This document shows, piece after piece, positions 34,846 to 44,600 of a stretch of 50,928 nt of DNA. This stretch comes from Bacteroidota bacterium (GTDB taxonomy: Bacteria > Bacteroidota > Bacteroidia > Flavobacteriales > Flavobacteriaceae). The notes below the pieces were generated by a model, which did no database searches, had not been told where the DNA came from, and was given only the letters and a program-made list of their open reading frames with translations. Numbering within the stretch: the stretch's first letter is position 1; every line of letters starts with the position of its first letter. The translations under genes and the position numbers were made by a program. The stretch is taken from assembly GCA_947450355.1 (NCBI GenBank), contig CANFVB010000003.1:1-50928 (forward strand), given 5' to 3'.

Positions 34846-35817
34846 ATGAAAAAATTAGTAATCCTACTTACACTAATCTTAACTTCCCAATTTACAATCT
34901 CCCAAATTAAAGATTCTATTTCTAATAAATCTGACTTTCAAAGTTATACTAATGCAAACGGAGAAATATATACGTTTAAAAAACCACGATTTTTTAAAAT
35001 GATAACCCAAATTCCTAGAGATGTATATGGAACAGTTAAGGATTTTGGGGCAAAAGAAAATCTAATTGCTTTGGGCGGCGCAACGGTCTTAACTGTGGCA
35101 TTACTTCCTGCAGATCAGTATTTATTAGATAATTCAAGATTGTTAGGCGAACAAGTTGGACTAAAAGAAGTAGCAAGATATAATAGCTTTGGTCCTTTAA
35201 GTAATATTCCTCCTAATATGACTTCTGCAATTTATTTGATTGGAAATGGTACAACACCATTGTTATTGAGTATGGGATTTGCAACTTTTGGATTAATAAA
35301 TAAGGATTATCGCTCTTTAAATACAGCTACTGGGCTAGTTGAAAGTCTAGCTGTTTGCGGCGTTTTTAGTCAAACAATAAAAAGAGTAACCGGAAGACAA
35401 AGTCCTGCTCCAGCAATGATAGACGGAAATCCTGGTGGAGATTGGAATCCATTTCCTAGTTTTAGTGCCTATTCATCAAAAACTCCTCAATATGATGCAA
35501 TGCCATCGGGTCATTTAATGACTGCAACGGCTGCTTTAAATGTCATTATTGGAAATTATCCTGATAAAAAATGGATAAAACCAGTTGGTTATAGTCTAAT
35601 TGGAATATTAGGTTTTGAAATGGTTCAGGCCAATGTTCATTGGTATTCAGACTATCCAATTGCAATGGTTATGGGGTATATTATAGGTAAAAATATCGTG
35701 AAAAGTAAAATCACTAAAAGCAATTCGCCTTTAGAAACACCAAAAAAATATACATTTAATATGAATGCTTCCAGAAGATCTGGTTACAACTTAATTGGTG
35801 CAACTGTTGCTTTTTAA
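34846..35817 (+). CDS. PAP2 superfamily phosphatase, variant motif 1
   Basis: Exported or membrane-associated acid-phosphatase-like protein of 323 residues with a signal peptide (about 1-19, MKKLVILLTLILTSQFTIS). The PAP2 motifs are partly classical: MPSGH (about 219-223) and ANVHWYSDYP (H265, D269). Motif 1 reads IKRVTGRQSP, where the family consensus K-x6-RP would have Arg in place of Ser186. A GRxSP form is found in a Bacteroidota PAP2 subfamily as I recall, so it may still be active. Likely substrates are lipid or isoprenoid phosphates in the periplasm. It forms an operon with the second PAP2 gene 12 bp downstream. Confidence 0.82.
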   Translation: MKKLVILLTLILTSQFTISQIKDSISNKSDFQSYTNANGEIYTFKKPRFFKMITQIPRDVYGTVKDFGAKENLIALGGATVLTVALLPADQYLLDNSRLLGEQVGLKEVARYNSFGPLSNIPPNMTSAIYLIGNGTTPLLLSMGFATFGLINKDYRSLNTATGLVESLAVCGVFSQTIKRVTGRQSPAPAMIDGNPGGDWNPFPSFSAYSSKTPQYDAMPSGHLMTATAALNVIIGNYPDKKWIKPVGYSLIGILGFEMVQANVHWYSDYPIAMVMGYIIGKNIVKSKITKSNSPLETPKKYTFNMNASRRSGYNLIGATVAF

Positions 35818-35829
35818 ATTTTACAATAA

Positions 35830-36555
35830 ATGAAAATCAAATTACTAATTGTTCTTACTTTTTTCTTATCCTTAAATGGAAAAGCACAACAAAAAGACAG
35901 CATTTATTCAATTAAAGACGAATTATCCTACAAGCATTTTATTATTCCAGCGGCACTAATTTCAAGTGGATTATTGTTAAAAAATGCACCAATGAATAAA
36001 AATTTACAAGGTGATTTCAGAGCTATTTTAGGAACAGATTTTCATACTAAAGCGGATAATTATTTGCAATATGAAGCCGTTCTTCAAATTTATGGTGGTC
36101 GCTATTTAGGATTTAAACCAAAGAATGATATTCTTCATCAAACGATAAATATTACAATTTCAAATGCAATTATGGGGGGAATTGTTCAAACTATGAAACA
36201 TACTTTCAAAGAAGAACGCCCAGACGGAAGTGACGAATTCAGTTTTCCATCAGGTCATACTGCGACCGCATTTACAAATGCGTCTTTGTTATTTTACGAA
36301 TATAAAGATGCAAATATTTGGTATGCGAGCAGTGGATTTTTATTTGCAACAGCAACAGGTTTTTTAAGAATTGCAAACAACAAACATTACACTTCAGATG
36401 TTCTTGCTGGTGCAGGAATTGGAACGGCCGTTGGACTTGCCGTTTCCTATTGGTGTCCTTTTAAGTCGGTTACTTTTGGAAAAAATAAAACCCACGCCTT
36501 AATTTATCCTCAAATCGGAACAAATTATGGCGTAGGTTTATTAATTAAAAATTGA
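35830..36555 (+). CDS. PAP2 superfamily phosphatase, classical motifs
   Basis: Protein of 241 residues with a signal peptide (MKIKLLIVLTFFLSLNGKA). All three PAP2 motifs are complete: KHTFKEERP (K123, R130, P131), FPSGHT (140-144) and RIANNKHYTSDVLAG (R180, H186, D190). Roles in the family include undecaprenyl pyrophosphate, phosphatidylglycerol phosphate or lipid A dephosphorylation; the substrate is not decidable here. It follows the first PAP2 gene by 12 bp, so the two probably work on the same envelope lipid pool. Confidence 0.87.
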   Translation: MKIKLLIVLTFFLSLNGKAQQKDSIYSIKDELSYKHFIIPAALISSGLLLKNAPMNKNLQGDFRAILGTDFHTKADNYLQYEAVLQIYGGRYLGFKPKNDILHQTINITISNAIMGGIVQTMKHTFKEERPDGSDEFSFPSGHTATAFTNASLLFYEYKDANIWYASSGFLFATATGFLRIANNKHYTSDVLAGAGIGTAVGLAVSYWCPFKSVTFGKNKTHALIYPQIGTNYGVGLLIKN

Positions 36556-36590
36556 GTTTAAACAAGTTTAAATCCTATTTTAACTATTTT

Positions 36591-36965
36591 TTAGAAAGGC
36601 AAATCGTCGTGCTCTTCTTCTTTGAAAGTTTCCGCTGGTGCAAATGCTTCGGCAGCTGGCATTGGTGGTGCTTGAACTGGTGCAGCAGCAGCCAATCTTT
36701 CCACTCTCCAACCTTGAATTGCGTTGAAATATTTAGTCACGCCTTGTGGGTCAACCCATTCGCGACCTCTTAAATTGATAGAAACTTTTACCGCTTCACC
36801 AACATTGAAACTATTTAATAAATCACATTTGTCTTGAACGAATTCAACTAAAATATGTTGAGGATATTGTTCGTCAGTTGTTACAACTAATTCTCTTTTT
36901 AGGAAACTTCCGCTCCCTACATTTTTTGCTTCTCCAAGCATTTTGATTTTTCCTGATACTTCCAT
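36591..36965 (-). CDS. DUF3127 protein with SSB-like acidic C-terminal tail
   Basis: Protein of 124 residues starting MEVSGKIKMLGEAKNVGSGS. The first 90 residues match the DUF3127 family, which looks OB-fold-like (FLKRELVVTTDEQYPQ, INLRGREWV). A Pro/Ala linker leads to a tail ending EEEHDDLPF, very like the DDDIPF peptide with which SSB recruits repair proteins. It may bind DNA or dock on SSB partners; this is inference. The ATG at 36965 is preferred over a start at 37025, which would run into the neighbouring gene. It lies 35 bp after a flavin-reductase-like gene on the same strand. Confidence 0.82.
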   Translation of the reverse strand: MEVSGKIKMLGEAKNVGSGSFLKRELVVTTDEQYPQHILVEFVQDKCDLLNSFNVGEAVKVSINLRGREWVDPQGVTKYFNAIQGWRVERLAAAAPVQAPPMPAAEAFAPAETFKEEEHDDLPF

Positions 36966-37000
36966 CTTAACTATTTTTATTATTATTTTATTCTCTTTTT

Positions 37001-37873
37001 TTACTTCGCCAACAATACTTTCCAAGCAGAATCAACATCGTTTTCATCCAGATATTCCTTGGCTTTTTGGTATTGTTTCAATATATCATCTGCACTTAAA
37101 ACACCTTTCACTGCAAAATTTTTATTTACAAATATATTAATTTCTTCTGTTGTAGGCAATGCTTCAATATTTCCTAATTTTCCTAAATCATTTCCATCAA
37201 AAATGGTGCTTTCTTTGATGAAATCTGGTATTTGATCTACACCAATTCCTAATGTTGTCAATGGTTTTGCAACTTCAAATAATCCTTGATTGGCACGTGA
37301 ATACCAATTACCACCCATTCTTGAAACCAAATCAATTTTATAGGGATTGATGGTTCCATTTTCATCTAAAACAGATTCATTAATATGGATTTTTAATACT
37401 TCACAAATCACTAAATTTCCTGCGCCACCTTGATTTCCCAAACTAATAATTTCATTGACTTTACATTCAAATTGAACTGGGGATTGAGCCACACGATAAG
37501 GTTTTACAAGATCTGATGGAATTGCGGAAAATCCAGCTTTTAAAAATTCATTTACACCGTCAGCATATTCAGTACTTGACAATGATGTTTGTTGAACCAT
37601 ATCAAAATTCACAACATTTATTACTACTTCGCGATTCGCTTCGGCATTAATTAAAGTGTGTTTAATTGAATTGTCACGAACACGTCTTGCTGGTGAAAAA
37701 ATTAAAATTGGAGGATTCGCACTAAATACATTAAAGAAACTAAAAGGCGATAAATTTGGTTTCCCATTTATATCAATTGTACTTGCAAAAGCAATAGGTC
37801 GCGGGCCTACAGAACTTTGTAAATAGCCTTGTAATTTTCCAGATGAAATGTCTTTTGGTTCGATGCTAATCAT
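37001..37873 (-). CDS. Flavin reductase-like FMN-binding split-barrel protein
   Basis: Cytosolic protein of 290 residues. The N-terminal two-thirds is a flavin reductase-like domain (SSVGPRPIAFASTIDINGKP, LSPFSFFNVFSANPPIL, and NREVVINVVNFDM). From about residue 200 a helical extension continues to the end (DILKQYQKAKEYLDENDVDSAW). The family binds FMN and reduces it or acts as an oxygenase partner; the reaction here is unknown. The ATG at 37873 is chosen because a TATATTTG -7 element lies at 37889-37896, over the longer start at 37891. It is the first gene of a pair with the DUF3127 gene. Confidence 0.85.
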   Translation of the reverse strand: MISIEPKDISSGKLQGYLQSSVGPRPIAFASTIDINGKPNLSPFSFFNVFSANPPILIFSPARRVRDNSIKHTLINAEANREVVINVVNFDMVQQTSLSSTEYADGVNEFLKAGFSAIPSDLVKPYRVAQSPVQFECKVNEIISLGNQGGAGNLVICEVLKIHINESVLDENGTINPYKIDLVSRMGGNWYSRANQGLFEVAKPLTTLGIGVDQIPDFIKESTIFDGNDLGKLGNIEALPTTEEINIFVNKNFAVKGVLSADDILKQYQKAKEYLDENDVDSAWKVLLAK

Positions 37874-37888
37874 AAAAATCAATTTGAA

Positions 37889-37896
37889 CAAATATA
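37889..37896 (-). promoter_or_regulatory. -7 element of the flavin reductase-like gene
   Basis: TATATTTG on the minus strand, 15 bp upstream of the ATG at 37873. It overlaps an upstream in-frame start at 37891 and so decides against it. Confidence 0.5.
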
Positions 37897-38028
37897 ATAA
37901 AATGGATTCAGAAATTCAGAATTTTACAATCTAATATTTATACATATAAATGGAAAAATATATTTCTACATTCAAAATGATAATATTTCATTATATTTAT
38001 CGTTAAATATCACTTTACAAAGAATTTT

Positions 38029-39174
38029 ATGCAGTTTTCGAACAAAAGGAATTTTACTCGGTGGATTATTATTTTTTCCTCCTTTATCATTATCATTTTT
38101 ATTCTTTGGAATACGTTCAACTTTTTTCAAATTTTCAAAAATGAAGAGCGGTTGAAAATGGAACTTTTGGCGAAAGCCCAAAAAACTTTAATTAATGCAA
38201 ATGAAAATACAGAATTGGATTTGCCTTTGCAGATTTTTAGCAATAATTCCACAATTCCAATTATTGTAACCGAGAAAGATAGCATCATAAATACAATAAA
38301 TATTGATGATGGAGTTATAAATAATGAACAAAAATCAAAAGAACTTTTATCACGATTAAAGAAAGAAAATGACCCTATAGTCATTGAATATGTGCCCGGA
38401 AAATCCCAATATTTATATTACGGAAATTCCTCATTATTGAACAAACTTAAATATTATCCGATTGCCTTTTTGTTGATTATTGTCTTGTTTGCTTTGCTAG
38501 TTTACAATTTCTATCGCAGCACAAAAATGGCGACAGAAAACAAACTTTGGGCTGGAATGGCGAAGGAAACTGCACATCAAATTGGCACACCGCTTTCGTC
38601 TTTAATTGGTTGGCTTGAAATATTAAAATCGGATACTATTGCCGAAACTACTGTTTTAGAAATCGAAAAAGACATTGTTAGACTACAAAGTATCACCGAC
38701 AGATTTTCAAAAATTGGTTCTGAACCTATTTTAGAAAAGAAAGATATTATCTCCGAAACTCAAAATTCGTTCGCCTATTTGCAATCCAGATTTTCAAAAC
38801 AAGTTGTTTTTTCATTCAACGCTCCCGAGTTTCCAATCAGTGTTTCGCTAAATCCTGCTTTGTTTAGTTGGACAATTGAAAACTTGGTAAAAAACGCCAT
38901 CGATGCAATGCGAGGACGAGGAAAATTAGACGTAGTTATTGAATTGGAAGGGGAATTTGTAAAAATAAAAGTGTCTGATACGGGCAAAGGAATCCCTAAA
39001 AAACAATTCAAAACTATATTTGAACCTGGATTTACAACCAAAAAAAGAGGTTGGGGATTAGGACTTTCACTAACAAAACGCATCGTAGAAGAATATCACA
39101 ATGGAAAAGTAAAAGTCTTGCATTCCGAAATTGATAAAGGAACTACAATGCAAATTAGCTTTAGAAAGGCTTAA
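38029..39174 (+). CDS. Orphan sensor histidine kinase
   Basis: Inner-membrane kinase of 381 residues with two helices (about 12-30 and 143-162) around a periplasmic region of about 110 residues. The phosphoacceptor box is AKETAHQIGTPLSSLIGWLE (H183), not the usual SHELRTPL. ATPase motifs follow: IENLVKNAIDAMRGRG, DTGKGIPKKQFKTIFEPG and KRGWGLGLSLTKRIVEEYH. No response regulator lies beside it. This H-box type with a single catalytic ATPase resembles NtrB/NtrY-like kinases, so an NtrC-family partner elsewhere is possible; that is inference. Confidence 0.9.
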   Translation: MQFSNKRNFTRWIIIFSSFIIIIFILWNTFNFFQIFKNEERLKMELLAKAQKTLINANENTELDLPLQIFSNNSTIPIIVTEKDSIINTINIDDGVINNEQKSKELLSRLKKENDPIVIEYVPGKSQYLYYGNSSLLNKLKYYPIAFLLIIVLFALLVYNFYRSTKMATENKLWAGMAKETAHQIGTPLSSLIGWLEILKSDTIAETTVLEIEKDIVRLQSITDRFSKIGSEPILEKKDIISETQNSFAYLQSRFSKQVVFSFNAPEFPISVSLNPALFSWTIENLVKNAIDAMRGRGKLDVVIELEGEFVKIKVSDTGKGIPKKQFKTIFEPGFTTKKRGWGLGLSLTKRIVEEYHNGKVKVLHSEIDKGTTMQISFRKA

Positions 39175-39509
39175 AAAATAAAAATTTTAGATTTTTCTGA
39201 AGGTTTCTATTCAGTACAGAATCTCGAACATACTATAATTTTTAATGTATTTAATAATTTGTTTCATCATCACTTTGATTTATTACCATACATCACCACA
39301 ACATTTCACAATTATTTCATTGTTTTCTAATAAAATTTAATAATAGAAACATAGTAAAACTGTCAATTTCAAAGATAATTTTCAAATATTTGACTTGGAA
39401 ACATCCTTTTGATAAATATTGTAGAATTGTATAGTTTTTATATAATAGTCATTATTCATTTCTATTGTTGGGTAAGTTATATTTGAGTTCAAATATTATT
39501 AATGAATTA
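39175..39509. other. Intergenic region before the T9SS type B protein pair
   Basis: About 335 bp, very AT-rich. It contains a TATATTTG -7 element (39478-39485) 25 bp upstream of the first cargo gene and a 12-bp palindrome TCAAATATTTGA (39382-39393). I see no RNA gene and no strong terminator after the kinase. Confidence 0.45.
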
Positions 39510-41666
39510 ATGAAAAAAACTACGACTTTTTTGTGCTTAATGTTTTTTATTGTGGGTTATTCTAACAATTTCAGAAAGTGCATTACCAATTTACCTCCCG
39601 CACTAGCATTAAGTTATACTTTTACAAATGCAACGTGTCCAGGACTTAACAATGGCGCAATTAATGCAACAGTTACCGGGGGAAGTTTGCCTTATTCCAA
39701 TTTTTCATTATCAAATGGAACAAGTATTGTTACAAGTGCTACTGGAACATTTCCAAATTTAGCTCCAGGAAACTATACGTTATCTATATCTGATGCGTTT
39801 TCAACTGCTTCACGTTCCAATATTATTATTATTGCGCCAAGTGATTTGATAATTAGTGCTCCAGCAACTATTTGTGCCGGAATTCCAACAACATTGTCTG
39901 TTAGTGGAAGCACAAACAGTTATTTATGGTCTGCAAATCCGACGGATTCTTCATTAACTACTTTCAATAATACAAGTACAGCACCAACTGTAACCCCAAT
40001 TGTAACAACAACGTACACCGTTATGTCAACTAGTAATTCACCATCAGCAAATATGGTAACAAATGGAGATTTCTCCCAAGGAAATTTAGGTTTTACTTCG
40101 GATTATCAATACATCGCCAATGCAGGAACCTCGGGAGTTCAACGTGCGTATGGAGTGGTTACTGCTGCTACTTCTTGGTTTCAATTTTTCCCTAGTTGCA
40201 ATATAGAACATACTACGGGAACTGGGAAAATGATGGTTATTGATGGCTCAACAATTAATGCAGGAACGGATAAGGTTTGGGGACAAACAATAACCGTTCA
40301 ACCCAATCAAACGTATACTTTTTCCTATTGGGTACAATCTGTTGCTTTGCCAAATCAAGCCAATATTGAAGTGAAAATTAATGGGCTTATTATCGGAACT
40401 GAATTAGCTCCTTCTGCCGAATGTAATTGGTCAATCCGAACCTATACTTGGAATTCTGGAACAGCTACCTCAGCTCAAATTGCCTTATATGATAAAGAAA
40501 TTGTTGCAGGGGGAAATGATTTTTCGTTGGATGACATCTCATTTACAACTAACGTAGTTTGTAATTTATCAAAAACGGTTTTGATAACAGTAACGCCAAG
40601 AACTATTCCAACCTTTAACTCTGTAAATGCAATTTGTTCTGGCGCGACATTATCTGCTTTGCCAACAATTTCTAATAATTCAATTACAGGAACTTGGTCG
40701 CCAGCACCGAATAATTTAGCAACAACAATCTATACATTTGCACCAGCAACAGGACAATGTGCTTCAAATGGTTTGCTAACTATTACCGTAAACCCAATTG
40801 TTACGCCAACATTTACAGCTGTAAATCCAATATGTTCAGGGGCAAATTTATCTACTTTACCAACTATTTCAAATAATTCGATAACAGGTACTTGGTCGCC
40901 AGCACTAAACAATTTATCTAGTACAGCCTATACATTTGCTCCAGCAACAGGACAATGTGCTTCAAATGGGACAATGAGTATAACCGTAAACCCAAATATT
41001 ACTCCAACATTTACGCAAGTACCTGCAATTTGTTCGGGAGGTGTTTTATCTTCATTGCCAATTACTTCTAATAATTCAATTACAGGAAGTTGGTTACCCA
41101 CTTTAGATAATTCAGTAACTACAAATTATACGTTTACACCAAATGTTGGACAATGTTCTTCAAATGCAACTTTGACAATCACTGTAACACCTTTTCCAGA
41201 ATTTACCATTACAAAAGGATGTGACGGAACTGATTTTGTTTTAAGCGCAACTGGAATTGGCACTGCAAATGCTAGTTATACGTGGTTTGATAATTTACAT
41301 CAAAATATTGGAACTACCTCATCAATAACGATTATTAATCAAGGGAATTACAGTTTAGAATTATCAAATAATGGCTGTAGCGAAGAGAAACCAATTACAA
41401 TAACAAATATTCTTTGTTCTGTTCCAAAAGGGATTTCGCCAAATAATGATGGTGATAACGACACTTTTGATTTGAGTAATTTGAACGTAAAAGAGCTCAA
41501 AATTTTCAATAGATATGGGATGGAAGTATATTCAAAAAATAATTATTCAAACGAATGGAATGGAAATTCCAACTCTGGAGAAAACTTGCCAGATGGAACT
41601 TATTATTATTTAATTCAGTTTGCAAACGGAAAAAATAAAACGGGTTGGATTTACCGCAACCAATAA
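39510..41666 (+). CDS. Modular T9SS type B surface protein, SprB-like repeat and adhesin modules
   Basis: Secreted or surface protein of 718 residues. A signal-like N-terminus (MKKTTTFLCLMFFIVGYSNN) is followed by a SprB-type repeat (about residues 33-90, FTNATCPGLNNGAIN), an Ig/PKD-like module, and a carbohydrate-binding-like beta-sandwich (about 180-345, TNGDFSQGN through DFSLDDISF). Three 66-residue Cys-containing repeats come next, each with a PTFxxVxxICSG start. The end is a gliding-motility/type B sorting domain (GISPNNDGDNDTF, IFNRYGMEVYS, LPDGTYYYLI). It is an adhesin candidate exported through SprA. The start is moved from 39465 to 39510 because a TATATTTG -7 element lies at 39478-39485. 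A homologous gene follows after 26 bp. Confidence 0.85.
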   Translation: MKKTTTFLCLMFFIVGYSNNFRKCITNLPPALALSYTFTNATCPGLNNGAINATVTGGSLPYSNFSLSNGTSIVTSATGTFPNLAPGNYTLSISDAFSTASRSNIIIIAPSDLIISAPATICAGIPTTLSVSGSTNSYLWSANPTDSSLTTFNNTSTAPTVTPIVTTTYTVMSTSNSPSANMVTNGDFSQGNLGFTSDYQYIANAGTSGVQRAYGVVTAATSWFQFFPSCNIEHTTGTGKMMVIDGSTINAGTDKVWGQTITVQPNQTYTFSYWVQSVALPNQANIEVKINGLIIGTELAPSAECNWSIRTYTWNSGTATSAQIALYDKEIVAGGNDFSLDDISFTTNVVCNLSKTVLITVTPRTIPTFNSVNAICSGATLSALPTISNNSITGTWSPAPNNLATTIYTFAPATGQCASNGLLTITVNPIVTPTFTAVNPICSGANLSTLPTISNNSITGTWSPALNNLSSTAYTFAPATGQCASNGTMSITVNPNITPTFTQVPAICSGGVLSSLPITSNNSITGSWLPTLDNSVTTNYTFTPNVGQCSSNATLTITVTPFPEFTITKGCDGTDFVLSATGIGTANASYTWFDNLHQNIGTTSSITIINQGNYSLELSNNGCSEEKPITITNILCSVPKGISPNNDGDNDTFDLSNLNVKELKIFNRYGMEVYSKNNYSNEWNGNSNSGENLPDGTYYYLIQFANGKNKTGWIYRNQ
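40608..41198 (+). repeat. Three tandem 198-bp coding repeats
   Basis: Units start at about 40608, 40806 and 41004 and encode 66-residue modules. The first two are nearly identical in protein (SNNSITGTWSPA, TFAPATGQCASNG); the third is more diverged, which suggests a recent duplication of the first pair. Confidence 0.8.
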
Positions 41667-41692
41667 AAATAAATAGCATTATTCACGATACA

Positions 41693-44600
41693 ATGAAAAA
41701 AATTATTAGTCACTTTGTTATTTCAATTTTATTTTCATCTTCAGTTTTTGCCCAATTAACAAATGGAACTTTAGAAGCTGGAGGAAGTGGAAATGGATTT
41801 CTAATTAATAATTATACCCAGATTAATCCATTAACAGGGGTTAGTTCGCCTGGGACTTATGGTTATACAAATGATCCAAATACTATGGATTCTTCATTTA
41901 TTTCAGGTGGAGACAAAACGTCTGGGAGCGGAAAAATGTTAGTTTATAATGGCGCTACAGTTGCAAATAAGTTTATATGGACAACAAGTAGCACTGGCGG
42001 AGCTATTGCTGGGTTTACTGTTGGTTCAACCTATACTTTCAGCTATTGGATAAAATCAGTATCAAATGATGTTACAAATAGCGCTACACGAGCCAATATT
42101 GGAGTATTTTTTAATCCTGGATCAGCATCTAATTTTAATCCTGCAACACTAAATGCTGTTGCGCCACTTCCAAGTGAAGGCTGGAAACAAGTACAATATT
42201 CATTTACGGCTAATTCTACTACACAATTAATTCGTTTGTGGGATATTAATACAAGCGCTTTAGGAAATGATTTTGCTTTAGATGATTTTTCAATAACACC
42301 AGGTGGACTTCCTTTGACATTAAATTATACGAAAGTAAACCCAACATGTCCAAGCACTTCAGACGGTTCAATTGTGGCAACTGGAGCTGGAGGAAATTTA
42401 CCCTATTCAAATTATTTTTTATCTAATGGTACTTCAACAGTATCAAATACGTTTGGAATTTTCAATAATTTATCAGCTGGTACTTACACACTTTCAGTTT
42501 TGGACGCTACAAATGCTACAACTTTACCAATAGTAATTAATTTAGCTCCTCCAAACGACATTACAGTTAGTGCCCCAATAACCATTTGCGAAGGCACATC
42601 AACTACTTTATCAGTTAGCGGAAGTACTTCAAGTTATTTATGGACAGCAAATCCTCCAGACGCTACTTTAACCGCAGCAAATAATACAAGTACAAATCCA
42701 ATTGTGAGTCCAACTGTCAACACAACATATACTGTTACTTCTGGAGTGCCAGCCAATGCAACAAATTTAATTGTTAATGGAGATTTCTCTCAAGGTGATT
42801 ATTGGTTTATTACCGACTATGCTTACCCTACTGATCCTGGATTTGCTTCTGGTGGTGGAGTTCAGGGAGCTTACGGTGTTGTGAACAATCCTCAAGCTTG
42901 GTTCAATCCATTTTCTACATGTCAAGACCACACTTCGGGAAGTGGAAAAATGTTAGTAGCAGATGGTTCAATTACTGGTACAGATAAAATTTGGTACACG
43001 CCAATTGCAATTACAGTAGTTCCAGGAAAAAACTATACTTTTAGTTACTTTTTGGCTAATGTAGTCACAGGCAATCCCGCAAAATTAGAAGTTCTGATTA
43101 ATGACGTTTCTATTGGTTTGCCAGCAACTGCGCCATCAAGTCCTTGTGTTTGGGAAGAACATTCTTATATCTGGAATTCTGGAGCCAATACTACCGCAAT
43201 AATTAGCATTATTGATAGAGAAATCGTTGGTGGTGGTAATGATTTTGCTATAGATGACCTTAATTTTAGAGAAACACCAACTTGCATTTATCAGAAATCG
43301 GTAGCGATTACTGTGAGTCCAAATCCGGCTCCAACAATTGGAACAATTACTCAACCAACTTGCGCTACAGCAACAGGAAGTGTAGTATTAACAGGTTTGC
43401 CAACTGGAAATTGGATAATAAATCCGGGCGGAATCACAGGATCAACAGCGACAGCTACAATTTCAGGATTAACTGCAGGAAACCATACATTTACCGTTAC
43501 CAATGCAAATGGTTGCGTTTCTTTAGCTTCTGCAAATGTTGGAATTAATGCCGTATTAACCATTCCGAATCCTCCAACTATTGGAACAATTACACAACCA
43601 ACGTGTTCAACAGCTACTGGAAGTATTATTTTATTAGGTTTGCCAACCGGAAATTGGACAATAAATCCAGGTGGAATTATAGGTTCATCTGCATCAACAA
43701 CAATTTCAGGATTAACAGCCACAAATTACACTTATATCGTTACCAATTCAGATGGGTGTACTTCTTCAGCTTCCGCCAATGTTACAATCAACGCCCAACC
43801 TGTTACTCCAATTGCACCATTAGCTATAGCCACAATCCAACCTACATGTTTAGCTATGGGAACGATTGTAGTTTCAGCTCCATTAAACCCAAATTATGAA
43901 TACAGTACAGGCAGTGTATTTCAAAGTGGTTTATCATTTTCAAATTTAGCTCCAAATACCTACTTAGTAAACGTAAAAGATGTTATAAACGGTTGTGTTT
44001 CTCTGCCAACTTCGGTAGTTATTAATCCTATTCCAACAGTTGCAACGCCAACAATAGCTTCAATAGTTCATCCTACTTGCGTGATAAATGGATTAATAGA
44101 CATTGCATCGCCAATAGGCACAAATATTGAATATAGTAATGGTGGCGCCTATCAATCTAACACTACATTCTCTAATTTAGCACCAAATACCTATATAATT
44201 ACAGCAAAAGACATTTCTAATGGTTGTGTTTCTGCTCCATTAACTGTTGTGATTAATCCTATTCCAAATACATTAACCCCATTATTTACAGCTATTGCAC
44301 CAATTTGTTTTGGAACTGTTATCAATTTACCTGTACTTTCTACAAATGGTATTCTGGGAAATTGGCTTCCTTCCTTTAATTCATCTGCAACAACAACATA
44401 TACTTTTACACCAAACCCAGGGCAATGTGCCAATGCTACAACACTTGAAGTAATTGTTACAACCCCAGCAACTAGTATTTCTGTTGTTGGCTCAACTGCA
44501 TTTAGCAATAATGCAACAATAATTGTAACAACTGTAGGTGGAAACGGATCCTTACAATATGCTTTGGATGATTATGCGTTACAATTTTCAAATGTTTTTA

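Noticed and set aside
39382..39393. 12-bp palindrome TCAAATATTTGA as a regulator site
   Set aside because: Such AT palindromes are expected by chance in AT-rich intergenic DNA, and no regulator is nearby.
43351..43722. Antisense frame inside the second T9SS type B gene
   Set aside because: It arises from the repeated codons of the sense gene and has no features of its own.
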